Below are positions 11,862-22,075 of a DNA stretch of 64,000 nucleotides, piece after piece. The DNA is taken from positions 151,333 to 215,332 of the forward strand of contig JAPDQB010000002.1 of the NCBI GenBank assembly GCA_034506175.1, read 5' to 3'. The position numbers were made by a program, and so were the translations under genes. The DNA comes from a candidate division KSB1 bacterium. Lineage in GTDB: Bacteria; Zhuqueibacterota; Zhuqueibacteria; Zhuqueibacterales; Zhuqueibacteraceae. The first letter of the stretch is position 1. The number at the start of each line of letters is the position of its first letter. The notes below the pieces were generated by a model. It was given only the letters and a program-made list of their open reading frames with translations, had not been told where the DNA came from and searched no databases.

Positions 11862-14800
11862 TTAATTTGAGCGAGAGGAAGGCCAGCGAAACCGGCGTAT
11901 GGCGCCGAGAATCAATGCGGCAAGGATAACGGCTGCAAAAGGCGTCATATCGAGGCCTTGGCGGAAACGGAAAGTTTGATCAACACCGTAGTATTGAAAA
12001 GCAGCCCAGAAAAAGGGGAGGGATTTGTCAGTTTCCAATAAAGCCAATTTGGCACGTCGAAGCGCTTCTGCCGCCGACTCGCCGCCGCGCAGATGGCGAT
12101 AAAATTCTGCAGCAAGCCGGGAGCTGGCTTCGGCCTCGGCCGGCCACAAGCTGCCGATGACACTCGGAATCCCGGCGGCGCGAAACGCCTGCACAAAACC
12201 TTGAAGGCCTTCGCTGCCACGCAAGACGCCGGACGCGGTGTTGCAACTGCTTAAAAACGCCAGCCGCCCGTCCGGCAGGTGCATGGCAAAGATTTCGAAG
12301 GCATAGAGGCTCGTCGAGCCGGTCTCTCGTTCCTCCAAAATAATTCGTGAAGACAACGGCTCGGCATTTTGCGCTTCGCTGTGCACGGCAAAATGCAAGA
12401 TCGCAGATTGTCTCAAATCATTTCGCCATTCCGTGCCGGTGGAAAAGGGCCCCTCCACAATTTCAACTGCAGCCCGGCCTAAAATTTTCCGAATCTTCAG
12501 AACTTCGCTGCGGGTCTGCCAAAGGTCGGCAAAGCCGTTTGTGCTGTTATCTAATCGAGGCATCGCTTGGGCAAGCGCAACAACGGTGGCCGGTGTTTGC
12601 GCGTGGCGCGATTGCTGATTGAATGCAGCCTGTAGCGAGCTGGCATAGCGCACGGTATAATTTTTCAGCGCGAACGGCAATTGCCGATAATTTTTTGCCA
12701 GCGTATCCGTTGTGGCGTCCGTCAACAAAATTTCAAAAGGCAAAAAATGCAATTGTTCATCAGGAATTAAAAGCAATTTTTTGCCGGGCGTTTTGTCAAT
12801 AAAGCCGGCCAGGAGCAATTGATAGAGCTGGCTTGCGGTCCGCGGCTGGTATCGAAAAAGCAGGGGCGAAATCAATTGTAAATGCTGCGAATCTTGCAGC
12901 GCATAATGCAACGCCGGATTCACCTGGCTGATGAGAGCTTGCAACTCTGTTTTTTTAATTTCCAACTCATGAGCTTGAATCGTCTCGCCATCCAAGGCCA
13001 AAATAAGCACCCCATCTTCACCCACTAAATAAACCAGCGCCACTTCCTGCCGTTTGGCCAACTCTTGTTGAAAAGAAGACAACTGCAAGCTAGTGTAGGC
13101 ACTAAAATTTTTTCCCGCAGCCAAGCCGATTTTTTCCCAAAGCTGATTTTGCCGGAGCTCAAGGCCGGCAATCTCGAGCCGCAGTTGTATCATTTTATCG
13201 CTCGCCGAATCGGCCGCCATAAGCCTGGCGAGCTGCAGACGCTTTTGCAAAAGCAGGGTATCGAGCCGGGCGCCTTGCTGGCGAAAGCTGTCAGCGAGAG
13301 CGGTATATGTAAATAACCCGCTTTGTTGCAATCGCCGGCGCACCACGAGATCGCGCATTTGTTCGATACTTTCCAAGGCTCGCGCCGGTTCGTGCAGGCG
13401 AATATAGGCGCGGCTCAATGCAAAAAATAATTCCTTTTCCAAGGGCAGAAGCGAAGAAGTGGCAGCCGCATGTTCGGAAAAAATTCGCCGCGATACCAAG
13501 GCCGCCGCTTCGCTCAGAATGGCGGCCGCCTTGTCATTATTGCCTGAGGCAGCGGCTATCCGGCCCAATCCGTTCATGCTCGCAATAAGAGGAAGATAAA
13601 ATCCCGCTTCGGCGCTCAATCGTTGCGCCTCACGAAAATGTTCCTCGGCTTGGCGCACTTGCCGATTATGCAATTCCGCTTCGCCCAATTGGACAAGCGC
13701 TTCGATCACGCCGGTTTTCAACTGCGCGCGCCGAGCCAATGACAGCGCTGTGGCGGCCGCCTTTTCCACCATGTTCCAGTTATCGCGTTTTTGCCACAAT
13801 CCGGCAAAGTTTAAAAGGATGCCGCACTCCAATTCTTTTAGATCACCTTTTCTTGCGATGGTCAGGGCTTCTTCGTAATGTTTCTCCGCCTCATCAAAGC
13901 GATGCAGCTCGGCAAGCGAAACGGCCTGACTCTGCAAGCACGAAGCGAGATAAAGCATTTGTTGGTGCTTGCGCGCAAAAGCGATCACTTCCTCAAAATA
14001 AGCCAGGGCTTGGTAATGATCTCCAACTGCCTGATACACCCCGGCCAAATTATGCATCATAATTTGACGATTGCTCTCATTTTTTGATGAATCGGCCCAT
14101 TGATACGCTTGCATTCGCTCCTGTCTCTCCTTTTCATACAGGCCCATCGCATGATAGGCCTCTGCCGCATAATGATGCGCCTGCATCTTGCCATATTGAT
14201 TATGCAGCCTTGTCGATATTTCCGCCACTATTTTCGCCTGCGCAAGAGCCTGCTGCAAGCGGCCTTGCCGCAATCGCAGACCCGAAATCGTTGCCGCCAG
14301 ATCGGATTGCAAAGTGAGATATCCGATTTCACGGCTCAATTGTTCAGCGCGGCTTAAAATTGAATCAGCACTATGAAAGCGGCCTTGCCGCATGAACAGA
14401 TAACCTTTAAAATGCAGAAGCTGGGCTTCGCCATCTTTGTCGTTTATGGTTGCCGTCGCCGCCAGGCCTCGATCAACAACGGTTTGTGCTGAATCCAGTT
14501 TGTTGATGAGCATAAGCTGCATGGCCCACTGATAGTAAACGCGCCAGCTTGTAAGACCGGCGGCAGAGAGTTTCGCAAATTGGGTCATGGCTGCTTCGAG
14601 CCGGCCTCGCGATTTTTCCCAATAAGCCAAAGCATATTGCGCCGGCCAATCTCGAGGGTTTTTAGCAAGACGGGCCGTTAAATGTTCGCGCACTTGTTGT
14701 TCGAGTCCAAACGCCGGCGCCAGATCGATCAACTTTTGGTGCCGCGATAAAAATTCGGTGCGATGCTGCACGGCTTGCCAGCAATATTCGGCGTTTCGCT

Positions 14801-15179
14801 TGCTATCGCCCTGTATCTCGGCGAGGAAGGACAGCGCGCTGTAAACTTCGCCAGCCGGCGCGCCGCGGGTGAGTAAATTCTTGAAGAAGGCCTGGCCTTG
14901 ATCAAAACGCCCTTCGAGCGCATAACATTCGGCGAGGCGCCAGTAGGCGTTGAAATAGTAATCCTTCCCCAACAGCATCGTTGAGAAGAGCCGCCGGGCG
15001 GTGGGATAATCGTCTTCGCCCATCGCTTGCGCGGCGCGCCAATACGCTGTGGGAATCTGCTGCGCGCGCGCCGATGGTGAAAGCATGACAACCAACAACA
15101 ACATGAAAACGCCTCGCGCGAAAGAGGCGATCAGATTATACTCCCGCCGGTGTCGAGAGACGCCACCTTCCTTCATCAT
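11862..15179 (-). CDS. Exported TPR-repeat CHAT domain protein (caspase-like), membrane anchored
   Basis: About 1105 residues. An N-terminal signal or membrane segment (GVFMLLLVVMLSPSARAQQ) leads into many TPR repeats (for example SLAELHRFDEAEKHYEEAL) over residues ~40-620, a coiled segment, and a C-terminal CHAT domain (~780-1070). The catalytic pair of the separase/caspase clan is present: His in ILHFAVHSEAQ and Cys in LAFLSSCNTASG. A final hydrophobic helix (FAAVILAALILGA) followed by Arg-rich residues suggests a C-terminal inner-membrane anchor, placing the enzyme in the periplasm. TTG 15188 is the longest start, directly after the upstream stop; ATG 15179 is preferred. It is immediately downstream of the DUF255 gene and likely translated with it. 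CHAT family: known for TPR-CHAT proteases; the target here is unknown. Confidence 0.9.
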   Translation of the reverse strand: MMKEGGVSRHRREYNLIASFARGVFMLLLVVMLSPSARAQQIPTAYWRAAQAMGEDDYPTARRLFSTMLLGKDYYFNAYWRLAECYALEGRFDQGQAFFKNLLTRGAPAGEVYSALSFLAEIQGDSKRNAEYCWQAVQHRTEFLSRHQKLIDLAPAFGLEQQVREHLTARLAKNPRDWPAQYALAYWEKSRGRLEAAMTQFAKLSAAGLTSWRVYYQWAMQLMLINKLDSAQTVVDRGLAATATINDKDGEAQLLHFKGYLFMRQGRFHSADSILSRAEQLSREIGYLTLQSDLAATISGLRLRQGRLQQALAQAKIVAEISTRLHNQYGKMQAHHYAAEAYHAMGLYEKERQERMQAYQWADSSKNESNRQIMMHNLAGVYQAVGDHYQALAYFEEVIAFARKHQQMLYLASCLQSQAVSLAELHRFDEAEKHYEEALTIARKGDLKELECGILLNFAGLWQKRDNWNMVEKAAATALSLARRAQLKTGVIEALVQLGEAELHNRQVRQAEEHFREAQRLSAEAGFYLPLIASMNGLGRIAAASGNNDKAAAILSEAAALVSRRIFSEHAAATSSLLPLEKELFFALSRAYIRLHEPARALESIEQMRDLVVRRRLQQSGLFTYTALADSFRQQGARLDTLLLQKRLQLARLMAADSASDKMIQLRLEIAGLELRQNQLWEKIGLAAGKNFSAYTSLQLSSFQQELAKRQEVALVYLVGEDGVLILALDGETIQAHELEIKKTELQALISQVNPALHYALQDSQHLQLISPLLFRYQPRTASQLYQLLLAGFIDKTPGKKLLLIPDEQLHFLPFEILLTDATTDTLAKNYRQLPFALKNYTVRYASSLQAAFNQQSRHAQTPATVVALAQAMPRLDNSTNGFADLWQTRSEVLKIRKILGRAAVEIVEGPFSTGTEWRNDLRQSAILHFAVHSEAQNAEPLSSRIILEERETGSTSLYAFEIFAMHLPDGRLAFLSSCNTASGVLRGSEGLQGFVQAFRAAGIPSVIGSLWPAEAEASSRLAAEFYRHLRGGESAAEALRRAKLALLETDKSLPFFWAAFQYYGVDQTFRFRQGLDMTPFAAVILAALILGAIRRFRWPSSRSN

Positions 15180-15188
15180 CACGATCAA

Positions 15189-17525
15189 TTAATTTTCTTC
15201 TGCAGTTTTCTTGCGTTCGAGTAACTGGACCATCACCGGGATATCCGTCGTCGGCAATTGGCAGGTGTAGTTTTCGCAAACATACACCGTCGCCTTTTGA
15301 TTCAAGCTCGTCATGGATTTGACAAACGGCAAAAACCGGCTGAAATAATCCTGGCCTTCGCCGCCGTCCATGAGCAGCAAAATTTTGTTGGGCATGAAAC
15401 GCCCATGCACCGCGCGCAGCATCAAACGGGTGTCCGGCGCCTGCGGTTGGCCGGCGATGAAGATCTGGTTCGGCTTGTCGAGGCTGAAGTCGACGGCGGT
15501 GAGCATTTGCGGCATGGCGTGCGGAATGCTTTGCAAACGCCCGGCGAAGAGCCGCAGGGTTTTTTCGGCCATGTCCCACCATTCTTTTCTGTCAAGCATC
15601 TGCGAGAGACGGAGAAGATTCAAGACCGCGATGGAATTGCCCGAAGGCTCGGCGCCGTCGTAATCTTCTTTCGTGCGCAATAAGATCGTTTCATCTTCGC
15701 CGGAGGTGTCGTAGAAACCGCCGTCGTTTTTATCCCAGAAAAGGCGGTTTTGCGTTTCCGTGAGTGCAACGGCCTGATCGACCCATTTTATGTCAAACGC
15801 GGCTTCGTAAAGATCGAGCAAGCCCATCGTGAAAAAGGCGTAATCGTCGAGATGCGCGGGATATTTCGCCTCGCCGTCGCGGTAACGGCGCTTGAGGGTT
15901 TTAGTTTGCGGATTGTAAATTTGTTTCAAGACAAAATCGGCGGCGCGCTCGGCGGCTTGCAAATATTCCGGCTCGTCGAGAACTTGATAGGCGCGGGCGA
16001 ACGCCGAAATCATCAAGCCGTTCCAGGCGGTGATGATTTTGTCATCGAGCTGCGGGCGCGGCCGCGTTTTTCTCACTTCAAAGAGCTTTTTCTTGCTGTC
16101 ATCCAAAATGCCTTTGATCTCGGCTTCCGAACGTTTGAAGCGGCGCGCGGCCTCGGCCAGGGTATAAGCGGCGTATAACACGTTTTTGTCGCGAAATTCG
16201 CCCTGGGGATCGCTGATGGTGTTGCCGGTATCGCTGACACCATAGCAATAATTAAAAATTTCCGCTTTTTCTGTGCCGAGCAGATCACAGATTTCATGCT
16301 GACGCCAGAGATAAAAAGCGCCTTCTTCTTTTTTATCGGGATGCGCGGCCTCCGGTGCACTGTCGGCGTCTTCCGCCGAGTAAAATCCGCCGTCGGGATG
16401 CGTCAGGTCGCGTAAAACGTAATTGAGTATGTCGTGTGCGGCATTTGCGAAGAAATCATCATGCGTAATCTGATAGGCTTCGAGATACGACCACACAAGC
16501 TGCGCCTGGTCGTAAAGCATTTTCTCGAAATGCGGCACGCGCCAATAAGCATCCACCGAATAACGGTGAAAGCCGCCGCCGAGATGATCGTTCATGCCGC
16601 CGGCCCACATTTTTCGCAACGTTGCGAGCGCCATGTCCAGCGCGCCCTTTTCGTTCGTCCGCGCATAATAACGCAGAAGAAAATTAAAAACCGCCGGCCG
16701 GGGAAATTTCGGCGCCTGGCCAAAACCGCCGAGCCGTTCGTCGTAGCTGCTGTAAAATTGCGAATAGGCGGTGCGCAAAATCGGGCCCAAAAGCAAAGTC
16801 GAATCCGGCGCGGCGGCAATCGCCGTATGTTCCTGCAAAGCTTTGATGATTTCTTCCGCGGATTTCAAAACTTGCTCGCGCTGCTCCATCCACGCGGCAT
16901 GCAAGCGTTTGAGCAAATCCGGAAAGCCGGGCCGGCCGTAGCGCGAATCCGGCGGGAAATACGTGCCGGCAAAAAACGGCTGCAAATTCGGCGTGAGCCA
17001 AACCGACATCGGCCAGCCGCCGCTGCCGGTCATGGCCTGCACCGCCGTCATGTACACTTTATCGACGTCCGGCCGCTCTTCGCGATCGACTTTGATGCAG
17101 ACAAAATATTCGTTCAGGAGTTTGGCGATGTCCGGATTTTCGAAGGACTCACGCTCCATCACGTGACACCAGTGGCAAGTCGAATAGCCGATGGAAAGAA
17201 AAATCGGTTTGTTTTCGCGGCGCGCTTTCTCAAAAGCTTCTTCACCCCAGGGATGCCAATCCACCGGATTAAAAGCGTGCTGCAACAGATACGGGCTTTT
17301 TTCTTCAATCAAGCGATTGGGTCTGCGGCCCTCTTGCAACTGGCGGGAAATATATTCTGAAGAAGGATTCATTCTGTCCTCGGCAATTTTTCTGGCGCTA
17401 TCCAGCTTGAGAGTGGATTCGTCAGTTCCTGCTCGTTTACAATAGAAGTGGTGAGAGGAAAATACAACGACAAATAACAGCGCCACAATGCCCCAACGGC
17501 GGCGCTTGTTTATTTTTGCGGTCAT
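15189..17525 (-). CDS. DUF255 thioredoxin-fold protein (YyaL/SPATA20 family)
   Basis: 778 residues. After an N-terminal membrane helix ([19 protein letters not shown]) comes the thioredoxin-like DUF255 domain: [20 protein letters not shown], the CHWC motif in [16 protein letters not shown] and [15 protein letters not shown]. The remaining ~450 residues are the six-hairpin-like alpha/alpha barrel typical of this family ([35 protein letters not shown]). The family is widespread but its reaction is not firmly known; the CxxC and glycosidase-like barrel are the main clues. The membrane anchor is an addition to the usual cytoplasmic form. It overlaps the HAD phosphatase stop by four bases (ATGA), so the order HAD, DUF255, CHAT looks like one transcript. 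Confidence 0.9.
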   Translation of the reverse strand: MTAKINKRRRWGIVALLFVVVFSSHHFYCKRAGTDESTLKLDSARKIAEDRMNPSSEYISRQLQEGRRPNRLIEEKSPYLLQHAFNPVDWHPWGEEAFEKARRENKPIFLSIGYSTCHWCHVMERESFENPDIAKLLNEYFVCIKVDREERPDVDKVYMTAVQAMTGSGGWPMSVWLTPNLQPFFAGTYFPPDSRYGRPGFPDLLKRLHAAWMEQREQVLKSAEEIIKALQEHTAIAAAPDSTLLLGPILRTAYSQFYSSYDERLGGFGQAPKFPRPAVFNFLLRYYARTNEKGALDMALATLRKMWAGGMNDHLGGGFHRYSVDAYWRVPHFEKMLYDQAQLVWSYLEAYQITHDDFFANAAHDILNYVLRDLTHPDGGFYSAEDADSAPEAAHPDKKEEGAFYLWRQHEICDLLGTEKAEIFNYCYGVSDTGNTISDPQGEFRDKNVLYAAYTLAEAARRFKRSEAEIKGILDDSKKKLFEVRKTRPRPQLDDKIITAWNGLMISAFARAYQVLDEPEYLQAAERAADFVLKQIYNPQTKTLKRRYRDGEAKYPAHLDDYAFFTMGLLDLYEAAFDIKWVDQAVALTETQNRLFWDKNDGGFYDTSGEDETILLRTKEDYDGAEPSGNSIAVLNLLRLSQMLDRKEWWDMAEKTLRLFAGRLQSIPHAMPQMLTAVDFSLDKPNQIFIAGQPQAPDTRLMLRAVHGRFMPNKILLLMDGGEGQDYFSRFLPFVKSMTSLNQKATVYVCENYTCQLPTTDIPVMVQLLERKKTAEEN

Positions 17526-18202
17526 CGAAAGACATTCAAAACTTTTTGTGTTGCGCCAAAATCCGCAAACAGAAAATCCGGCTTTTCAGCGCGCAAGGCT
17601 GCAACGGAATACTCCCCGGTGGCAACGGCGACAGCTGTGGCGCCATGTGGACGCGCGCAGTGGATATCGCGCGGTGTATCGCCGATCACGTAAACACGAT
17701 CACGCTGCGGGCGAATCCCGAATTTCTCTTCAGCGCGGCGCAAGGCGTGCGGCACGAGTTTATTGCGATCCCATTCATCATCGCCAAAAGCGCCAAATTC
17801 AAAATACTTCCAAAGATCGAAATATGCAAGCTTGATTTCTGCCCCGCGAATCCAGTTGCCGGTTAATAATCCGATATGAATATCGGGCATTTTCTTCAAT
17901 TCTTCCAACAGTTTTGGAAAACCGGGCATCACGCGCCGCGTCGGGCGCGGCCGCTGCATGTCTTCGGCGAGATGAATGAAATAGCGTTCTTTGAATTTTT
18001 CAACTTGCTCGTCTCGCCAGGCGAGATGATGCTTTTGAAACGCATCCATCAAAATTTTCGGGTCGGTTTGTCCGGCCAACAGAACGCCATCAAGTCCGCC
18101 GGCAATCCGATAAATTTCTTCAAACGCGACTTCCATGGCATGTTTGCCGGAGCCGCCGGAGTGAATCAGAGTGCCATCGATGTCGAAGAGCAGGATTTTC
18201 AT
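17522..18202 (-). CDS. HAD-family phosphatase (phosphoglycolate phosphatase-like)
   Basis: 226 residues. HAD motif I is [10 protein letters not shown], motif II is the LLTGN segment, and the motif III/IV region is [26 protein letters not shown]. The alpha-helical cap between motifs I and II fits the beta-phosphoglucomutase/phosphoglycolate phosphatase subgroup. Likely substrate is a small phosphate ester, with phosphoglycolate as the default guess; this cannot be fixed from sequence. The ATG at 18202 follows a spacer of repetitive AT-rich sequence. The stop overlaps the next start by four bases, indicating translational coupling. Confidence 0.88.
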   Translation of the reverse strand: MKILLFDIDGTLIHSGGSGKHAMEVAFEEIYRIAGGLDGVLLAGQTDPKILMDAFQKHHLAWRDEQVEKFKERYFIHLAEDMQRPRPTRRVMPGFPKLLEELKKMPDIHIGLLTGNWIRGAEIKLAYFDLWKYFEFGAFGDDEWDRNKLVPHALRRAEEKFGIRPQRDRVYVIGDTPRDIHCARPHGATAVAVATGEYSVAALRAEKPDFLFADFGATQKVLNVFR

Positions 18203-18210
18203 GGAGTCAT

Positions 18211-18262
18211 AAAGTGTAAAAGTAAAATGTAAAAGTAAGGCGTAAATTACGATTTACGTTTT
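18211..18262. repeat. AT-rich 'GTAAAA' low-complexity repeat with small hairpin
   Basis: The spacer between ComEC and the HAD gene repeats AAAGTGTAAAAGTAAAATGTAA-like units and includes CGTAAAT-TACG-ATTTACG followed by TTTT. Similar AAACGTAAA stretches appear inside the kinase genes near 55165, 57997 and 61740. Confidence 0.5.
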
Positions 18263-18274
18263 AATCCATTCCAA

Positions 18275-20692
18275 TCAGCGAATTCTTTTTAGAACTTTGC
18301 CATCGGTCTCAAAAATCACCGCGCCGTCGCGGTCGGTGCGCAAAAGCCGGATGCCCAGCGAGTCGTAGCGCGCCAGCACTCGCGGATCGGGATGTCCGAA
18401 ATTATTCCAGCGACCCACCGAGACCACCGCCCACTGCGGACTTACCGCGCTGAGAAAATGCGGCAGGCTGGAAGATTTGCTGCCGTGATGACCGACTTTT
18501 AAAACATCGCTGTCCAATACGCCGGCAGATTCAAGCAAATGGCTTTCGCTTTCAAATTCCGCATCGCCGGGAAACAGAAAAGCGTGTTGCCCGAAAATAA
18601 CTTTGATGACGATGGAAGCGTCGTTGAGCTTTTCAAAATTGAACTCGCCGCGGCACGGATGCAACACCCAAATTTCTGCGGGGGCAAAATCCGGCAGGCG
18701 TTCACCGGCGCGCAAAGTCAATACCGGCGCGCGCAAGCTGTCGGCGAGCTTCTCGCAGCGCTGTTCGAGCGGCGAATCCGTTTCAACCCCGCAAATAAAA
18801 ACTTTTTTGATTTTGACTTCGCGCAACAACACCGGCAGGCCGCCGAGGTGATCAGCGTGCGGATGCGAGATGACAACGGCGTCGAGCTGGCGGATGCCGC
18901 GCGTTCGCAGAAATGGAATCAGGACACGCTCGGCGGCGTCGTAGTTTTCTTGAAGCGGACCGGCGTCGATGAGCAAGTGGCCATGGGGAAATTCAAGAAG
19001 CGCCGCGTCGCCTTGTCCAACGTCAAAAAATGTGACGCGCAATTTGGCGCCGGCAGCCCAGGCGCCCTGCCAAACGAAAATGTTGAGGACAATCAAACCG
19101 GCCAGCAGCAACCAGCGTCTTGCCAAATGCGAGCGCCGCCACTCGACAAAAAGCGCCAGCGTGATGATATAAAAAAGCAGCAGCCACGGCGAAACATAAA
19201 CGCCATCGACGTAGGCAAGTGGAATCTCGGCAAGCCATTGGGTGAATTTGATCATGGCGTTGGAGGCGAAATCGGCTATAGCGCCAAAAGCTTGCAGGCC
19301 GAATTCGAGAAAAGAAAATACGCAGGCCACGGTTGTTGCAGCGACGATGATAAAGGCGGCTGGAATGATGACAAGATTTCCCAATATCGCTGTGACGGGC
19401 AGCCGTCCAAAAGCCTGCAAGGAAAAAGGCAAGATTGCCAATTGCGCGGCGAAAGAAACGGCCAATAATGAAAGCGTCCAGCGAATGGGCAGCCAACGAA
19501 ATGCAAGCAGCCGCCGAAAAAGCAACGCCAGCGGCCGGTAAAGATACGCAATGCCGAGCACGGCAACGAAGGATAATTGAAAGCCAAGCTGTAAAAGCTG
19601 CAACGGCTGCCAGAGCAAAAGGATGATGGCGGCGACGCCGAGGCTGTTGTAAATATCGGCTTGGCGCTCGAGACTTTCGCCGATGATGATTACCGTCGCC
19701 ATGATCGAAGCGCGAACGACCGGCGGCTGGGCGCCGGTGAGAAACATATAAAAAACTATTCCAATTAAAAAGAAAATCAGATGCCAGCGCCGGGGCACGC
19801 GCAGCAACCAGAGCGCGACGAAAATGATGAGAACGATGAAGCCGACATTTGAGCCTGACACCGCGAGGATGTGAACCAAACCGGTGCGCTGAAACGCCTC
19901 GATGATTTCTTTGGAGATTTCGTCGCGTTCGCCGATGAGCAAGCCGCGCAGCAGGGTTAAAGATTGGCCGTGTGAAAAACGGCTGAGTTGTTCATTGATC
20001 CAAATCCGGCTTTGGGCAATGGCGCGACGCCACGAGTAAGCCGGGCGGGGTTTGTCGCGCCAAAGCGGCGCCGGATCAGTGCACGAGAATATTGCCGAAA
20101 TATCTTGCGCCTGCAAAAAAGCGCGATAATCAAAGGCACCGGGATTGCGGCTGCCGTCGGCGAGACGCAAAAAGCCGCGCAGCAGAAGTTGTTCGCCGAC
20201 TTCAACCTCGCCGAGGCTGTCGCTAAAAACCATCACGGCACCGTTCACGTTGTTCCATCCCGCGGCGGTTCGCACGCGCTGCACAAGCAAGGGAAAACGC
20301 CAGCGTTCATGGCGGTGTTCGGGCAGGTCGTTGACTTTGCCCAAGAGCATCACTTCCGTGGAAGACTCAGCGAAAGCGCTGATGGCGTTTGGCGACGGGC
20401 TTAGCTCGAAATGCGTGCGCAACATGCCGGCGGTCAAGCAGGCCGCGAGCAGCAAATAGTCAACAGTTTGGAGGCGGGGCCAGGCATTTTTCGCAATAAA
20501 TTCCGCTGAATTCTCCTCTCGTCCTTGGCGGGCGCGGTCACTTTTTCGCTGCCGCAAAAATATAAAAGCCGCGCCAGTAAATGCGATGATGAAACTGATT
20601 GACACCATCGTTCCTGGCAATTGCAGCTTGTGCTCCAAAAGGATGCCCAGGCAAAATGCAATGGCCATGAAAAAGGCCGGACGGCTAGCCAT
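18275..20692 (-). CDS. comEC: ComEC/Rec2-family DNA uptake channel with metallo-beta-lactamase domain
   Basis: About 805 residues from ATG 20692, chosen because it clears the queE gene; the open frame extends further upstream into it. Domain order is N-terminal membrane helices and a soluble OB-like DUF4131 region, the multi-helix competence domain (LLRGLLIGERDEISKE, HILAVSGSNVGF, LTGAQPPVVRASIMA), and a C-terminal metallo-beta-lactamase fold with VVISHPHADHLGGLPVLL, the DVGQGDAALLEFP lead and the later LKVGHHGSKSSS. These are the landmarks of full-length ComEC, the inner-membrane channel that passes single-stranded DNA into the cell and may degrade one strand. No other competence gene is nearby. 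Confidence 0.92.
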   Translation of the reverse strand: MASRPAFFMAIAFCLGILLEHKLQLPGTMVSISFIIAFTGAAFIFLRQRKSDRARQGREENSAEFIAKNAWPRLQTVDYLLLAACLTAGMLRTHFELSPSPNAISAFAESSTEVMLLGKVNDLPEHRHERWRFPLLVQRVRTAAGWNNVNGAVMVFSDSLGEVEVGEQLLLRGFLRLADGSRNPGAFDYRAFLQAQDISAIFSCTDPAPLWRDKPRPAYSWRRAIAQSRIWINEQLSRFSHGQSLTLLRGLLIGERDEISKEIIEAFQRTGLVHILAVSGSNVGFIVLIIFVALWLLRVPRRWHLIFFLIGIVFYMFLTGAQPPVVRASIMATVIIIGESLERQADIYNSLGVAAIILLLWQPLQLLQLGFQLSFVAVLGIAYLYRPLALLFRRLLAFRWLPIRWTLSLLAVSFAAQLAILPFSLQAFGRLPVTAILGNLVIIPAAFIIVAATTVACVFSFLEFGLQAFGAIADFASNAMIKFTQWLAEIPLAYVDGVYVSPWLLLFYIITLALFVEWRRSHLARRWLLLAGLIVLNIFVWQGAWAAGAKLRVTFFDVGQGDAALLEFPHGHLLIDAGPLQENYDAAERVLIPFLRTRGIRQLDAVVISHPHADHLGGLPVLLREVKIKKVFICGVETDSPLEQRCEKLADSLRAPVLTLRAGERLPDFAPAEIWVLHPCRGEFNFEKLNDASIVIKVIFGQHAFLFPGDAEFESESHLLESAGVLDSDVLKVGHHGSKSSSLPHFLSAVSPQWAVVSVGRWNNFGHPDPRVLARYDSLGIRLLRTDRDGAVIFETDGKVLKRIR

Positions 20693-20742
20693 AATTAAGA
20701 AAATTTTATGTGGGTCTATGCAAATTGAAAACCGGTTCGGCG

Positions 20743-21378
20743 TTACACGCCGCGCATTTCGGGTGACCAGATGAATTTGTGCAATTGAATTTGCAATCGT
20801 GCTTTCACGTGATCTGCCAGCATCCACTCCGCCAGCGGCCGCAATTCCATTTCACCGAACACCGGCGAAAACAGCAGATGGAAGCGCTCATCGAGACGAT
20901 GCTGTCGAATGACCTTCAATGCCCAGTCATAGTCGGCGCGATCTTTGATGACGAATTTGATTTGATCGTGCGGCTGCAAAATTTCGAGATTCGGCCAGTA
21001 ATTGCGCTCAACTTCGCCGCTGCCGGGGCATTTGAGATCGACAATCTTGATCACGCGAGGATCGAGTTGGGAGAGATCGAGGCTGCCGCCGGTTTCAATC
21101 AGCACGGTATAATTCGCCGCGAGCAGGCGGTCGCACAATTCATAAATTTCTTTTTGCAGCATCGGCTCGCCGCCGGTGATCTCGACGAGTTGGCAGCCAT
21201 AGCTCTCGACTGTTTTCATGATCTCGTCGAGGCTGATCTCTTCACCGCCGTAAAACGAATAAGCCGTGTCGCACCAAACACAGCGCAAATTGCAGCCGGT
21301 GGTGCGGATGAAAACGCAGGGCGTGCCGATGAAGCTCGATTCGCCTTGAATGGAATAGAAAATCTCAGTAATGCGCAT
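20743..21378 (-). CDS. queE: 7-carboxy-7-deazaguanine synthase, radical SAM
   Basis: 211 residues. The start FYSIQGESSFIGTPCVFIR is the QueE signature, and the cluster motif is GCNLRCVWCD, giving Cys-x3-Cys-x2-Cys for the 4Fe-4S cluster. VEITGGEP follows, as in radical SAM proteins, and the ending LHKFIW is typical. It turns 6-carboxytetrahydropterin into CDG in the queuosine and 7-deazapurine pathway. No other que gene is in the window. It is followed on the same strand by comEC after 50 bases. Confidence 0.93.
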   Translation of the reverse strand: MRITEIFYSIQGESSFIGTPCVFIRTTGCNLRCVWCDTAYSFYGGEEISLDEIMKTVESYGCQLVEITGGEPMLQKEIYELCDRLLAANYTVLIETGGSLDLSQLDPRVIKIVDLKCPGSGEVERNYWPNLEILQPHDQIKFVIKDRADYDWALKVIRQHRLDERFHLLFSPVFGEMELRPLAEWMLADHVKARLQIQLHKFIWSPEMRGV

Positions 21379-21459
21379 AAATGAGCAAGAATCGTCTTGA
21401 CATTTTCGTTATTTATAATTAGCTTTTTGATGAGCTTATCAATCTATTTGAGGTATCTT

Positions 21460-22029
21460 ATGGCAATCGCAATCATTCCCTCCACTCCGAAAATTCAATT
21501 CACCTACGAAGATTATCTCGAGCTTCCAGATGATGGAAAACGTTACGAAATCATTGACGGGGAACTTTATATGTCCATTTCTCCAACACCCAGTCATCAA
21601 AAAATCGTCAGAAATTTTCTATTCGCGCTGACTCTTTATCTCAAAAGACATCCCGTCGGCGAGGTTATGCCGGCACCTCTGGAAGTCTTTTTCTCACAAA
21701 CCAATATAGCGCAACCGGATATCATTTTTATCAGCAATGAACGCTCGGATATTATCAAACCGATTCAGATAAAAGGCGCGCCGGATTTGGTGATCGAAGT
21801 ACTCTCTCCAAGCACGGAGAAACGCGACCGGACGGTCAAGTTAAAAATGTATGCTAAATTCGGCGTCCGCGAATATTGGATGGCGAAAGAAAAGACCGCC
21901 ACTGTTGAAATCTTTCGTTTGCAGGATGATGAACTCGTTCCCGTCGCGCCCCTGGGAAAATCCGGTGTGCTCACTTCGCCGCTGTTTCCCGGGCTGGAGA
22001 TTTCGCTGGATGAGATTTTCAGCTTTTGA
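21460..22029 (+). CDS. Uma2-family (PD-(D/E)XK-fold) putative restriction endonuclease-like protein
   Basis: 189 residues from ATG 21460, with TTGAGG seven bases upstream; the open frame extends upstream but lacks support. The features FTYEDYLELPDDGKRYEIIDGELYM, the catalytic-type QPDIIFIS and LVIEVLSPSTEKRDR, and the ending KFGVREYWMA match the Uma2/DUF820 family, whose fold is that of restriction endonucleases. Function in cells is unknown; the family is common in cyanobacteria and other genomes as lone, often duplicated genes. It is convergent with the RNA ligase gene. Confidence 0.88.
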   Translation: MAIAIIPSTPKIQFTYEDYLELPDDGKRYEIIDGELYMSISPTPSHQKIVRNFLFALTLYLKRHPVGEVMPAPLEVFFSQTNIAQPDIIFISNERSDIIKPIQIKGAPDLVIEVLSPSTEKRDRTVKLKMYAKFGVREYWMAKEKTATVEIFRLQDDELVPVAPLGKSGVLTSPLFPGLEISLDEIFSF

Positions 22030-22042
22030 TCATGGCAATTCG

Positions 22043-22069
22043 AAATTGAAAATTTTAAATTTTCAAATT
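22043..22069. terminator. AT-rich hairpin between convergent genes
   Basis: TTGAAAAT (22046-22053) pairs with ATTTTCAA (22059-22066), with A and T runs on both sides. It sits between the convergent Uma2 and RNA ligase stops and could serve both, although an AT-only stem is weak. Confidence 0.45.
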
Positions 22070-22075
22070 CATCTC

